From: Rhodamnia argentea
Taxonomy: Eukaryota > Streptophyta > Magnoliopsida > Myrtales > Myrtaceae
Length of the DNA: 64,000 bases
Assembly (NCBI RefSeq): GCF_020921035.1
Contig: NC_063160.1
Location: 21,177,595 to 21,241,594, forward strand
Direction of reading: 5' to 3'
Numbering within the stretch: the stretch's first letter is position 1; each line of letters opens with the position of its first letter. A program made the translations under genes and the position numbers. A model generated the notes under the pieces. The model worked only from the letters and a program-made list of their open reading frames with translations. It was not told the origin of the DNA and ran no database searches. Positions 32,125 to 45,397 of the stretch are shown piece by piece.

Positions 32125-32690
32125 AAAATCACGTGGGAGCGATCAACATGAGCTTCGTTCTTCTCATCCAACATGTAGGGATTCCGAGCCATATATAATT
32201 TGGTCTATACATCAAATTCTTGCAAGGCTACTTCTGACATCCCTCCTCCTGCTGGGTCCTATCTTTCTTCTCTTTCTTCTTCACATTCAAACTTTGATTA
32301 CTCTGCTGGATTATCGAAAAAAGGTGTTATGACAAACTCCAATTTCGAGTGCACGGCCCCATTTGTTTTTGAAGGAATTGTAGGCTGTTTTCCATCGGGT
32401 CTTGACCGGGAATGAATGATGAGAGAGACCTTGAGCTAACTGAGCAAAAAACGCTACTTGAGTAAGGAGACATGGGTCCTATCAGCACTCTTATCTGCGA
32501 ATCTCATGGCCACACCCGCTCATTAATTATCTCATTTTCGAAAAATATGTCAGCACCATACTATCTGCAATGTCATCTATGTCTACATGTACGAGCACCT
32601 CATTCATAACCTTCACAACCAGAGGTCAAAGTCTCAGTTTGAGTCATCTACCGAAACCAAACCAATCCAAAACAAAATCCCGTCTTCGTG
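32125..32690 (+). repeat. Proximal upstream block of SAUR unit 4
   Basis: CATCCAACATGTAGGGA, CTTCTGACATCCCTCC, CTTGAGCTAACTGAGC, GAGACATGGGTCCTAT and CATAACCTTCACA are shared with units 2 and 3. The TATA box is weaker than in the other copies (CTACATGTACGAGC at the expected place). An AT-rich insert of roughly 240 bases (about 32,690-32,930) separates this block from the coding remnant. Confidence 0.7.
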
Positions 32691-32949
32691 TTGTTAACCC
32701 GCGTTAGATGAAAATGTGATTTAATATTTAATTATATATTTACCTCTCCAATGAAATATTTTCACTCTTAGTACTAAGTAAAAAGACCAGACTAAACGTA
32801 AGAGAGAGTGTTAGAATAATTAAATATTAAACCATACATTCATCTAACTATCTAAACTTTTAGAACAGTTGGTAGTAATCCCATCAAATCTTTCGATCCG
32901 AAAAAAGAACACTTCACTTCTTACTTCAAGACTTTGTTGTTTCTTCAGC

Positions 32950-33170
32950 AGTTGGGTATTCATCTGCCATCCGTGATTGACTCATGTTAGGCAAGTTCTC
33001 AAATTGCAGCCTCTCAGCACGGGGAAATCGATCAGAAGTTCCGAAATGCCATGTGGCAGCTTACGTTGGCGAGATGCAAAGAAGGCCGTTGCTGCTCCTT
33101 GCAGAAGAAGAGTCTGGGTCCGAGCATCGAACGGGCGGCCTCCTTCCTATTGTCCAAACGCGAAATGACC
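32950..33170 (+). pseudogene. SAUR copy 4, degenerate
   Basis: The start codon ATGGGGATTCG is TTGGGTATTCATCTGCCATCC here. Reading shifts frame near 32,980, and an in-frame TAG follows. In pieces, the frames give HVRQVLKLQPLSTG, then VPKCHVAAYVGEMQRRP, then directly LLLLAEEESGSEHRTGG. The middle of the SAUR domain ([15 protein letters not shown]) is deleted. The expected IPCKEDAF end has become a non-matching sequence. Confidence 0.88.
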
Positions 33171-34279
33171 AGAGGCAGATGGCACCTTACATTATTCCCC
33201 CGAAAGCAAAAGAAGCTACCAATATATGCCAACACACCAAACATCTAGTCCTTGCAAGACATGCGCGGGCGGGTTCAGCAATTATAAAGTGTAAATTTTG
33301 GTATTGTGATTAAATGGCGAAACATGATAAGAGATTAAACGGGGCGGCTCGCGTGCTTCTAACCAAGACATGGGGCACCGACAAGATCCAAGTTCAAGTT
33401 ACCGGTATCAGGACAAGCACTCTTGATCGACCGTTGATGCCAATTACAGATTTTATGATTGATGTTCTACTTTTCTCATACTTTAGGAAGCTACTGTCGA
33501 CCAGAGGCCAGTGACGGTATCAGACAAAATTTACCTCACGCAACGTGACATGGTGCGAGGAAGAATGCTAAAAGTATGCCAGCTAATGCAGGCGTTGTAT
33601 TACAATAAGTATACGCTTGACTCCAACCATCTTCCTCCAGAAATTTTGATCTATATCCGTATCACAACAAATGGATTATATGGGATAACACCCGTGTATA
33701 GGATGGTGCTACGTTCAAATTTCAGCAATTTCAGTTTCAGAATTCGGCTGGAAACTGTCTCTGTTGATGCATCATCCAGAAAAGAAGCTGCAACTATGCA
33801 GAAAATATATTACTCAGTGGTAAACAAGTTCTTACAAAAGAACACCGGAAAAACAGATCCAAGTCAGTGTGGCTCTTTCTACCAAGCTATTTCAAGCACT
33901 CTCATACAAATTTACTGGAAGGAACCTAGAACAGTAGTCGTCATGACTTCTTGATGCGGTTAAGATAAAATCTGCATTGGCAAATCTGTGCAAAGCCAAT
34001 GCACATTCATAGTCTTGCACAAAACAGGTCAAGCATGTCATTTCCTTGGATAAAACTTCGCTTTTGCAGTCTACCCAAGAGGACAGTACAAGGAGGCCTG
34101 ATTCAATTCATTTATCTTGAGGCCACATCCCGTAGTCCACAAGGAAGATCTCCAGCATTTCCCAACAGGATTCCACATGCTTCTCTACTTGTATCTCTGA
34201 GCATCAGTGTACATTCACAAACTGTGCATAACTTTCACTTTTCAATTTTTCCTGTTTTTCCCATTAGTGTGACCTTTCT
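33171..34279. other. Intergenic and 3' flank of the MRL1-like gene
   Basis: A plus-strand open frame of 147 codons at 33,511-33,954 has no recognisable motif, and I do not call it. The part nearest 34,280 should be the 3' UTR of the minus-strand PPR gene. Confidence 0.4.
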
Positions 34280-35315
34280 CTACTCCAAAGAGAGATCCTC
34301 AGTTCTGATGTTCCGCCGCTGATGTTTGATCCCACTGCCAAGCCATAGCTGAGACAAACCGAACTCTCCTGGTTTTCCACTAAAAGGAGAAGAAAGCTTT
34401 GGCCGCAACCATCTTCTCAAGGCAAGCCCACTTACCCTGACTTTCCCATATGATTCGTTTCCCTGGTAAGGTAGGCCAAGCCGCCTTAACAATGCTGCAA
34501 CTGCCTGGCTCAACCTGTTCAGAGACACGCTCGCTATTGAAGTTCCATCTCAGTTACTCAATCCAGCAGATTGTCCTTATTTTTCTAACAGCATGTACTA
34601 GGTTGGGACTACCTCAAAACTTTATCATCACGACATTTTAAAAAAAAAATCATAAAACGTAAAATAGAGATAGCAAGAAAAAGGCAGTTACTAGTTTTTA
34701 ATTACTGGTGTATGTTAAGCTTTTTCAGTTCTATATTTTAAACGAATCAAGTTGACAGAAAATACAAAGGATTTGGAAGCGAGCTCATATTGACTACTCA
34801 CAAAATATGTGAATATGGCATCAAAATTCGACCAAAAAAATCTAGATATTGCTGTGTGCTAGGTCTTTCAACATGAACTTTAGCTCAGTCAGGAGCTAAT
34901 ACTTAATCTAACCATATCTACTTTCCATGATAATAAACTTCACATCTCCCACTAGTCCCTTGTAAATCAGACACAGGTACACCTCACCTTCCTGCAACAT
35001 GGAGTGTTTTCACTCCACGAGAAGCTTCCATCTGAGCTTTCTCAACAGGCAATAAGATGGTTAAATTGGGCAACTTTGCACCTGTGGATAGTTCAGAGGC
35101 AACAGAATCATCCAAAAGCAATTCAATTATGAGTCTATTCAACTCACAAGCTATCTCCTAAAATCTTCATACCCCTTCGACCCAAAAAAAAAAACTTCAT
35201 ACTCCACACCCAGTTAATTTCATGCAGACAATAGCTCTAAAAGATATTTGTAAAACAAAGTGCACATCAAGTGAAAATGGTGATAAACAACCAAAATCCA
35301 AATGTCTGAACATGA

Positions 35316-35355
<40 letters not shown>

Positions 35356-38300
35356 TGACCCACCGACAAGACCATGCACAGGATGTTTGTCCAAGGAAAT
35401 ATCACACTATGTTTTAAATGGGTGTTTTTCTTTTCCTAGTGGAAATCACTGATCTAAACAAACAGCAAGTTCCAATAGCATGCTTCGTATACAGGAGTTT
35501 CCCAAAGGAAGATCTATTAGATCACGCAAATCAAATGTTGTCATCCCCTGCCCGACCATTGGCACTACAATTGACTTCCTTAGCATATTTTACTAGCACA
35601 ACTTTATATGAAGGAGGACAAACATTTACCTCTTACGTAATCAGATCTTTCATTCAATGAGAAACTCGTGACAAATTCAACATTAGGGATAAAAAGGACG
35701 GAAAAATGAAACAAATATATTTACCAGCAGCAAGTCGGTATTTGAGGCCTTTTAAGACTGTCAAGATGTACACCTAACAAAATTTTACAGAGTCAGTGAC
35801 AATATGATGAAGCTTCACAACATGCATGGTGGTAATAGAATAGTGCTCCTTGCAATATTTTTTTGGGTTGAACAAGTGATACTGTTTCATACATTGTACC
35901 GAAGAGACATGGTTAAGACTGAAAGTTTACTTGAAAGAACAAATTCGAAAATAAAAAACCTGACCGCTGTTGGCTAAGAGGATGAGACTATGGCAAAATG
36001 AAAAAGGAGAAATTCACACAATAATTTACAAATACTGTAAATTCTACACAGTAAACTATGAGTACCTTATTTTCTTTCTTCTTTTCATTTTGCCAGAAAA
36101 TAAATGGATATTTAGCATTGGAAAGCACCAAAAGGACCCCGATGTGTAAACAATCTTTCCATTCTTTTTTTTCGTTAAACTCAGAAAACTAGATGCACAT
36201 AAGAAAATGCTCATCGACAATGTCAGGAGCATGAAGTTCCAAGTCTCCCTAAAATTAACCTCATAAGGGTTAGGTTAGACTTACTCACCAATGCAGGGTT
36301 CCATCAATTTGTTTTTTCTCATGTACACCCATTAGAGTCATTCAAAAATGCCACAAAAATGTATGATTGCAAGTTCAAAGTGGCACATGAGCTGAATGTA
36401 GATCACCTCCAACGGGTGGAAGTTATCTTAAGAAGATATTATTGCAAGATTGAAAGTCTTTTCGGAGGGTAGACCGTTGAAATGCTGAATAGCAGTTCAA
36501 ACATATCAAATGCACCATTAGGTATGCACAGCATAGCAAAACGCACCTCAGCTGTATGAATCTGCAATGTCTTCACATCGACGACGAGAGGACTTTGCTT
36601 AAAAGATACGCATGGAACGACTTCAAGTGAGGCGGCTTCCTATTTGAAAATTTGAAAACTTAAGACTATTCTGCTGCACTTTGATTGTAAATGACCCACT
36701 CAATAAATGAGGCAAATGCTAAACAGTTATTCACCTCCAGTAAGGAAAATGCACGAGGGTCATATTCTGCAAATCCTTCAACTAGAGAGCAAAGATTGGA
36801 GTATTTTGACGTGTCAGCGCTTACTCCCAAATTTTCAATTATTTTACTTTTTAAGGAAACATCAAAAGGCAATTGCAAGCAACCCAATACTTCTGAAACA
36901 ACTTCGATGGTAGGAATGAGACCAGCTGAAATACTTTCACGGTAGACTGCCAAGGCCATTGAGGTCCTGGCACCAAAATAAGCAAAATGAGTCAATTTAC
37001 TGAGTAATAATTTCCAGCAAAAGATCTCCAATACTTATGGTGACCAATTTGGGAAACTTTTAAAGGCAAGCACGAAGTCAAAGTACTAGAAAAGGTAGGA
37101 CTCTTTGCGGCTTATTGCATCCATCCAAAGGACCTGGTCAAAATGAATATGCAACTGCTCTATCGAGTACATAAGTATGTTTCCCATAGCGGAAAAGTTA
37201 AAATAACAGTGTTTCCGGTGCAGCATATTTATCTCTGCTCACAAGAGAATGGAGAGGAATCCAACTTACAGGTTGTTAGGATAAGTTATGTCATATTGGT
37301 AGTTTTCTTCCATAGGAAAAGGAGTATGTCTAGAATAAGAATAATACAGCATCAGAACGAGTAACATACCATCTATTGTCAACTTGTGGCCATCCCGAGT
37401 TAAGAGATAAAACATTCTCCCCGAGTGTGCATGCCTTCACATATCTCCGACGACACATTCCTTCAAGGAGTTCAGACTAGAAAACTCGTGAGTTTGTCAT
37501 AGTCACTTTAAATCACATTCTAAACAGATGATCTAGAAAGCTTTCCTAATGTAGGATACAATCAGAGTTAGATGAGCATGCAGAAACTATCAGAATGATG
37601 AGACATAAGGGTGCAATCTCCTAACTTCAACCTTTCTATTATTCAATAATCACATTATCCCCCCAGCTATGCAAATTGCTTTTATGTGTCTCTTGCAGAA
37701 AAATCAAAAACATATTAGTCTGCCTTTACTGGACAGATATATTCAAAGAAGCTACATAAATTAACCAAAAGGTGAAACAGCTTTTAGGTGCCACATGTAG
37801 TTCCTGGCACTGAAACCCCATCCATCGACCCTCCAAAAAGTAAACACATAAATGCATAAAACGAACCCCCAAGACCCTTTTGGCATCGAGACATCACGGA
37901 AATGTCTAATTTCAGTTCATATGTGGATGGGCAATTTGTCACAGGTTTCAAAGGTCAGCTTAAAAGTACATATGGCAGACTTTATTAGCAAATCAACAGG
38001 AAGATGACCTAGAATCATGGATAAAGGTTACTGCTTTAATCGACTACATAGCTGAAAGGTCATGATGGCATTTACTTCATCAATGTACCAAAACCTCACA
38101 AAATAGCGACACAAACCATACTCCAAATTCAGGCTTTGTATTCAGGATATATACCAATCTTGGAACATCCATCACCAAAATGATTCTACTCATCAGTGTT
38201 GTCCCTTAACTGGAATGTTGTCGAGGAAAGTAGCTTTCATCATACGGAACATATAATTTCAAATATGGAAATTAGACAAGAAAACACTAGCAACAGTAAG

Positions 38301-41300
38301 GAAAAGACATGTCAGAGGCACTCAATGCTTGTGACTAATCAAATTTATCACACTTACCAATCATGCATCTACACATTGTAATGTTAGGAGCAACCCCGTC
38401 CTTTTTAGCTTGTGAAAAGAGCACAATGCCAATTTCAGTGTCATCCTTTCTGCAAAGAAAATAAAAAGACTGCAATTTGGAGAAAAATAATGTGAAGAAT
38501 ATTGTTAAAACAAAGTCTATCTTGTAAGCGCCAAATTACTTACCTTTCGCTTGCCACTAGGAGTATTGAGTATGTGATGGTGTTAGGGCATAATCCTAGC
38601 CTCTTCATATCATAGAATATCTCCATTGCTTTTGGAAGCTGATCCCCTTCGCCTGTAGTAAAAAAGCTGTCCCATTGCAGTTTCGGTATCTCAAACAAAA
38701 TAGAAATGGATCTACGTTCAGGGTAGCCGGTATTCTCATTGCAGAACAAGTCCGGCATTCTTCTTTTCTTGAATAGAAAAGACATAATGGCATGTGAGCT
38801 CTATTCTATGGTAGGAACTACATTTAGAATATTTTCCCTTACACTGCTATAGTGCACATTTTACTAAAATGACAAGCTAGTAGAAAGAATTAAGCTGATC
38901 CTCTTCCCTCAATCACTTAAATACTAGGTCAAAGTTTCACAAATAGTGAACCATGGGTCCATTAAATTAGAGAAATAAACTAATTTAAACTCACATAAAG
39001 CGGTGATTAAAGCATTCATTGTTGAAATTGTCGGCTTTATCCTGATAGACTTCATATCCTCATATAGCTCTAAAGCCTTCCCCCAGCTTTTGCCCTGAGA
39101 CATTATACAAAATTCTTCAGAAGCCCAATTTTCCAATCATCACAAAGATAATTGACAGAAAGACCACTCATGACTGTTGTGGTGAGGAATTCTACATAGG
39201 GACTGTCAAAACCTAAGAGGACAGCCGTAATCCTCAAGGGTACTTTGTCAATCAATGAAGACAAGTTATAAACTAGTTTCATTCCGCAATGTAACTTGTC
39301 ACAAATTTCAGAACCAGAGAAAGTCGTACATTACAACAAGCGCCCATCAAAGAACTGTATGATACAATTCCAAGACGCATGCCACAAGCCCTTGCTTCTT
39401 CGAGGACATCAAATGCAGCATCAACCCTCCCAGCATGCCCTGCAACGTCTATTAATGCACTGAGAAAAATCTGCACACGAGGAGACAAGAAGACAGAATA
39501 AGCTACTTCCATGAGTGGCTCTTGGTAAAAGGCTGAAGATAGAAATCAAATGGCATAATCAATGAATCTCCCTTTCCATAATTAAGTGCAACTAGAGAAA
39601 GCAGGAAAATAATACAAATGCATTCTCTGGAAGAAAATCGAGACTAATCACTCAAGATTCCCTTTCTTACCTAGACTCGATAACCAGGTTAAATGTTTTC
39701 AAATACGATTAACAATACCTCATCAGGAACCACGCCTTTCTTTTTCATGTCACTGTACACGTCCAGAGCAAATTCCCAATCACCGGTCTGGCTGCAACTA
39801 TTAATAGCAATAGTGTAAACATCTGGAGTACCCATGATCTTATACTCATCCATCATTTTGTATACTTCTTTCACCCGGTCAACCTAACAGTAAGTATTCA
39901 CATTATTATCAATTGCAAAATTCATATTATCCCATAATAAATTTCTAAAAGCAAGATAACGAATGAAACCATAATTGACAAACAAACAGTTGGCCTACCT
40001 GACCTGCATTTGAACATGCCTTTATCAGTGCACCTACAGTGATGTGATCAGGGTCTATCGGATGTGTCTCAGTCCTCATCTCTGCTAAGACATCGAAAGC
40101 ACGATCCACAGCTCCCGCTTGTCCACAAGCAGTAATCAGTGCATTAAATACCACTCGATCTGGCTTCACGTTCTACTGCACATAGAATACAGTCACTACC
40201 ATACTCCACAAAAAAAAAAAAAAATTGTTGAAAGAAAAGCAGGTTTAGATCTCACAATCTGTCCAGAGACCCAAAAAAATGGAAAATAAAAGATCACAGC
40301 AAAGGGAGGAAAAACAGTTTAAATCATCATACCTTAGACCTTAGAATACCATAGGCACCGAAGGCCTTAGCAACTTGTCCAGCTTTGGCACAACCATCGA
40401 TAAGAGCCCCATAAGTATGAACATTTGGTTCAATCCCAGAGTTAACCATCTCGTGGAACACCTACAACCACATGCCGAGGTCAAAAACCATAAAACTTCA
40501 TAAATTAGGCACCCAACAAATTTAGTTTGATATAGACGAAAAACATTTAAATAACATATCAGCAGGTGTTCCAAAGTCAACAGAAAAAACAAATGATAAG
40601 TATCATGCAAGGAGGCCCCCTCTAGAGAGCAAGCGAAAACTCCAGTAAATCTAAAGAAGTGGGCATACTTCAAACATTCTGTCAACTTTCCCGCACTTAG
40701 CACAAGTCGATATAAGAGTAGTATAAAGTTTGCAGTCAGCTTTGAGTCCAGCCTCTTCGACTAATTGTAGAACTCGGAAAGCACCTAGATGTATAATAAA
40801 AAGACCGGGTTATAAAATGCTAACTAGAGTTAAGGGGAACAAAAAGACAAGATACTTTTGGACAATGCGAGATACATATATACTCAAGGTTCAAGAAAGA
40901 AATCAACTAACCCTCTGAATCCAGAGAATTTGCACACACAGACATCAGCATGTTAAATGTACTCAAGGTCGGGTTAGAAATCAACTTGGTAAAGCGGAAG
41001 GCTTCGTCAACAGCCTTGCGACCTTTGCACACGTCATAAAACCTTGCATGATATATCTGAAAGTAAAAGAAACTTAATGAATAAATCCACAGAAGAAGAT
41101 TGCAACAAGAAGCTAGAAAGATTATAAACTAGGCACCGAGTACCAGAATCCTCACAACCAACCTTGTCCATATCAAGGGTACCCAACTTTTCCATGTCCT
41201 CAAGCAAGTGTACGCAGTCAGTTATACTGTCAAGAATCACTTATGAATGAGATCAAAGTGCTCAACTAGTCACAAATCCTATTAGAACATTATCAGTGAA

Positions 41301-43407
41301 AATCATATCTAATCAAAGCAAAAGTTTTCTCAATTAAGAAAATTAGAAACTACCTGCCCTGTTTCAGTAAATGATTATAAGAACTTAAATGCTTAGGGAG
41401 ATGGCGTCTTTTGTTGACATGCATGCCATTTAGGTGAGGCAATGCAGGTAGCTCCATGGACTTGTTTGGTTGGAAGTTTTTAACTTCCTTGCTTCTCGAT
41501 AATTCTCTGTCATCCACAATGCCTTTTCTCTTGCCTGAAGATGCTCCATTATAACATGAAAAAGGTACTGTACCTTCAGCATCTTCTCCAAAAATGTAAT
41601 AATCATTTCAGATAATTCTTATGTGATGCAAAGAAAACTAAAATATATATATAAACAAAAAAAAAAAGATGGCATAAAATGGCCTCAGTGGTTTAAGAGG
41701 AATATTAACAACTAGTAGCTTTAAGAAGGCACGACCAGTGGTGATGATAGAATCTTGCAAGGACAGTTTCTCTTCTCTGGATATCATGTGCCTTGACAAT
41801 GAAGAAAGCCCATTTACATCGAGAACAGTGCCTTGTGAAGCCGCTGGTCTTCCTGGCAAATTCAAGCTGCTTTGTTTTCCCATTTCCGACTGCCTTGGCT
41901 CGTAAAATGTATACAGCTCCATTCTTGCAGAATCCATGAAAAAGCTTTTGTAGCTGGTAGGTTCATGCTCCCTGGATTCTATTTGATCATTCTGTTCAAC
42001 TGCTTCATGCACATCACAACCATGATTAGGAGCAGTAACCAATGAGTCCACCACTAGTTCAGGCAATTCTGCATCACCGTGTTCATCCATTTTATCTTCT
42101 TGTGATAGCAATTCTACGAACCCACCAGCAAGAATAAGAGGTTGCAGTGCCTTTGACTCAGGAAGCACAGCTGAATGAGAGCAATCTTCAAATTTCCTTT
42201 CACTGGAGAATACTACATTTCCATTAGAGGAAAAAATTTTGGATGGGGGAGACTTTAAACTTGTCTCAGGAATCTCTTCACTAGCTAAAGTAGATTCTGT
42301 AGAATTCAGCTGCTGTTCTTCCTCTAGGATAAATCTTTCTTCTAGTTTTTCTTGTGGTAGACCTTCAATCTTTCCACATTTCTCACCACCAATATATCTT
42401 TCACCGGTAACCTGACACCCAATGAAATGACTAAAGATGGGTTAGTTGAATGTCTGCCTAGGAACAGCGAAGCAAAGTGTGAAGAACCAAAAACATAAAA
42501 AAACACATACACGCAGCCCACCTTCACTAATCATGTCACTGTCATAACATGATAATGCGACCAAATGTGCATGAATGAACCCATAAAACCATGCCCGATG
42601 AGAAAATCAAGCGAGCTTATATGTCTCATTTGCTTTAGCGCGCATGATATTTACAAATCAAAGAGAAAGCACCATCAGCTTTAATCCAAGGAACAGGCCA
42701 AAATGTCTAAAATACTAGGTGCACCAGTAGGTATTCTAAAACTGATTTACGAGATTGATATACAGTTTAATCTGGTATCAGTATCACTTAGTAGGCAATT
42801 AGTCCATCCAATTTAGCACATTCTCACCATTTAAAAAACATCCAAACTACTTCATGAGGACAATTCTCCATATTCTTCAGTAGAATGCAACTTCCATGGG
42901 AATGCCATCATATTAAGTGCGACACCACACCAATCAATTCAGAGGATCAAAATTAAATCAACCGCCTCATTTTAAAATCTACCGTCGTCCTCGAGAATCT
43001 ACCGTGTAAATCAGAACAAGCACGTCTGTCGACGATCGCAGCAGAATTACTTGAAAACTCGAGAACAATGCACAAAGATGCAGAACACTGACCCGCTTGT
43101 CGCTCTTTTTCCTGGCGTAGTGATGGAAGAAGAAGAAAGAAACGGCAGAGACGGTGAGGACGGCGATCACGACGACCACCGCGTGCGAAGTCCCGGAAGC
43201 TCTGACGACGAACGGATGAGAGCGGAATCGCAACAGCCTCAGGCATCTTTTCCTCGAGCGGATGGAACCGGGAGGCCGTAGATTATGGGAGCTCCCGAGA
43301 AACCGCGCCCTGATGAAGCTGAGCTTCGCGGGAGAGAGGCAGTGGGACGGGGAAGCGCATGGCGTAAGGATCAGCGTCTGTGGCTTCGTGGTGAAGCTCG
43401 CTTCCAT
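34280..43407 (-). CDS. MRL1: MRL1-like PPR protein, chloroplast rbcL mRNA maturation
   Basis: Nineteen exons on the minus strand: 43,407-43,093; 42,411-41,736; 41,585-41,354; 41,226-41,163; 41,056-40,912; 40,784-40,669; 40,461-40,333; 40,172-39,999; 39,883-39,719; 39,470-39,330; 39,094-38,995; 38,652-38,544; 38,449-38,358; 37,460-37,370; 36,966-36,735; 36,639-36,547; 35,773-35,725; 35,081-34,988; 34,514-34,280. They total 3,252 bases, all phases agree, and the product is 1,083 residues, close to Arabidopsis MRL1 (about 1,089 from memory). The N-terminus is Ser/Arg-rich, as in plastid transit peptides, followed by a hydrophobic segment (HAVVVVIAVLTVSAVSFFFF). Pentatricopeptide repeats occupy about residues 430-830 (e.g. 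VVFNALITACGQAGAVDRAF). A conserved non-PPR C-terminal domain ends RRNIRTEDLSLE. MRL1 is known to stabilise and process rbcL transcripts. Confidence 0.95.
35316..35356. repeat. Microsatellite (GA)n-(GACA)n in an MRL1 intron
   Basis: GA repeats change into about six GACA units, read on the plus strand, within the intron between exons 17 and 18. Confidence 0.95.
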
Positions 43408-44042
43408 GGAGTTTTGAGCTTTGAAGTCGCAGTTGCAGAGAGACAGAAAGAGAGAGTGAGAGAGGGAGGGAAAGGATAAAAGGTGAGGAGGAGTGGAGGT
43501 TAAGAGATGACGAGCGAAACGATGTGCGCTATTTATTGGTTGGCTTGGCTCCCTCCCTCCCCTCCTCGAGAAAATATTGGTTTTGACGATCTGTTGCTGA
43601 CGTGGCGTTTTCATGATGACGTGGCCTTCCCGTTGTCCAATTATTGATTTCCCGGCTTATCCGCTTTTGCGCGATTAGAAATGTCTCAACTTTTTATGTA
43701 CCTCTATTTTTCCAAAAGATCCAATACATCTCTAAGTTCTACCAATTTCTCCTATTTACCAAAAGACCGTGCTCTTTCCAAAAAAATGTCCATAACCGTA
43801 AAAACCAAACCACCTAAGTTCCAAGCGACGTGCCATAATAATTGTGTTTGCAATGAAGGACAATTTGGCCACTTTAATAAGGGATTTTGCTTGAATATAG
43901 GTGAATGATATTTATGGATAATAGAGATATGCAAGTGTTAATTGAGTGAGAAGTGAGATATATTTCTTTTGCGTTGTCATATAATTATAATTAACAGATT
44001 GTGTAACCTTTCCTAGCCATGCATGTTGACAACATTGATTTA

Positions 44043-44329
44043 AGGATAATTGTCCAAAAAGTCCTAAACTTACTGTTTGGTGCCCAATTCAATTGTAGAC
44101 CTTTCAATTTCGCCAATTTAGTCCTAAATTTTATTATTTGCATAATTGGCCAAAAAGGACTATATTGACAAATATTCAAGAGGTTTAAGACTAAATTGTC
44201 TCAATTGAAAGGTTCATGACCGAATTGACAAATCGTCAAAAGATTTATGACTAAATTGGTACAATTGAAAGGTTTAAGACTTAATTGGCCTCCGTACAAT
44301 ATGTTTAGGACTTTTTGGACAATTTTCCT
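44043..44329. mobile_element. Mutator-like miniature element
   Basis: The ends AGGATAATTGTCCAAAAAGT and the inverted ACTTTTTGGACAATTTTCCT form terminal inverted repeats of about 30 bases. The flanks ATTGATTTA and GTTGATTTA agree at 8 of 9 bases, which fits the 9-bp duplications of MULEs. Inside are repeated phrases such as AGGTTTAAGACTAAATTG. There is no coding capacity. Confidence 0.8.
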
Positions 44330-45397
44330 GTTGATTTATGTAGCAGGAGAATCACCAATATGCATAATAATCTAAATTAACTTAATTTACATAACTTGCG
44401 TGCCAACGTCAAATATCGTATATCCATTTGAAATCAAGACACCAAATCATTCGTTCAAGTTAAAAGAAGTTTTGACTAAGAGTTCATCCAAGCACCCGAA
44501 GTATTATGAAGAAAGTCCGAGTTGAGACTTTCAAGTAGAGATTCGGAGATTCTTGCAGAATGAATTCAAATTGATCGAGCTAGTCATAAATTCGTTTCGG
44601 TGAGGCTCTGATTATATTTTGAACGTGTCTTGAACCCAACTTGATTGCGTAAGTAGAATCAATAAATCCCGACTCATTCACGCACGAGATAACTCGAAAG
44701 CTGCCTCAAAAAAAAAAAAAAAAAAAAGACTCCAAGTTATCTCTTGAAAAAAAAAATAAAAGAAACGATAATCATATGGAAGAGGCCTTTGGGCCGAACA
44801 AACCAAGACAAGAGTCACCTATGACTTATGAGCCCAAACAGGTCGCGAAGGCAAAACCGCCTTGTCGTTCATCAACGAGGCGCGTCGCGCGGCGTTTCGT
44901 GCGACGTGTGCCGGTTCGTGGCCCTTTTTCATGAACGTTTCGCGCCATTCTGACGGACCAGCTTCACAAGAAAGTCGCTTCCATCGTCCTCGCCTGCGCA
45001 TCTCGTTTGCTTGTTTTGTCATGTGTGAGTAGTTTTCCCTCGTGTTCCTCAGTCTCAGACAGCTTTCAGATTTCTGACCAAGCAAAGTGGGAAAGATACT
45101 CCTTTTGATGCAATGTCGTGCGCTTTAACTTCTTGATCAGTTTCGCCCGCTTAAGATCAAGTAGACAAGTTCGTTTTGCTTTATTTTGCACGACCGCACA
45201 AGTCGTCGTTTCGGTACGATGATGATTCGAGATGGTCGAGTTGTCCGTCTCGAGTGTCTCCACTGTTTTATGTTTGAAAGTGCATATTGTGATTAGTGTT
45301 AAGGCTCTTAGCTTGTTTATGTTTCTTTGCTTGGTTTTAGGTTTGACAAAGAGAAACCAACAGAGCAGGATCATCTTCTATCTAAGTGTACGGAACC
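44330..45397. other. Upstream region of the HVA22-like gene
   Basis: No gene is visible. An A tract lies at 44,709-44,728. GCGACGTGTGCC near 44,902 contains an ACGTGT core that can serve as an ABA-response element. HVA22 genes are often ABA- or stress-induced, but whether this site acts is not shown. Confidence 0.4.

Noticed and set aside
33511..33954. 147-codon plus-strand frame
   Set aside because: No recognisable motif, an ordinary composition for chance, and a position in the flank of the MRL1-like gene.
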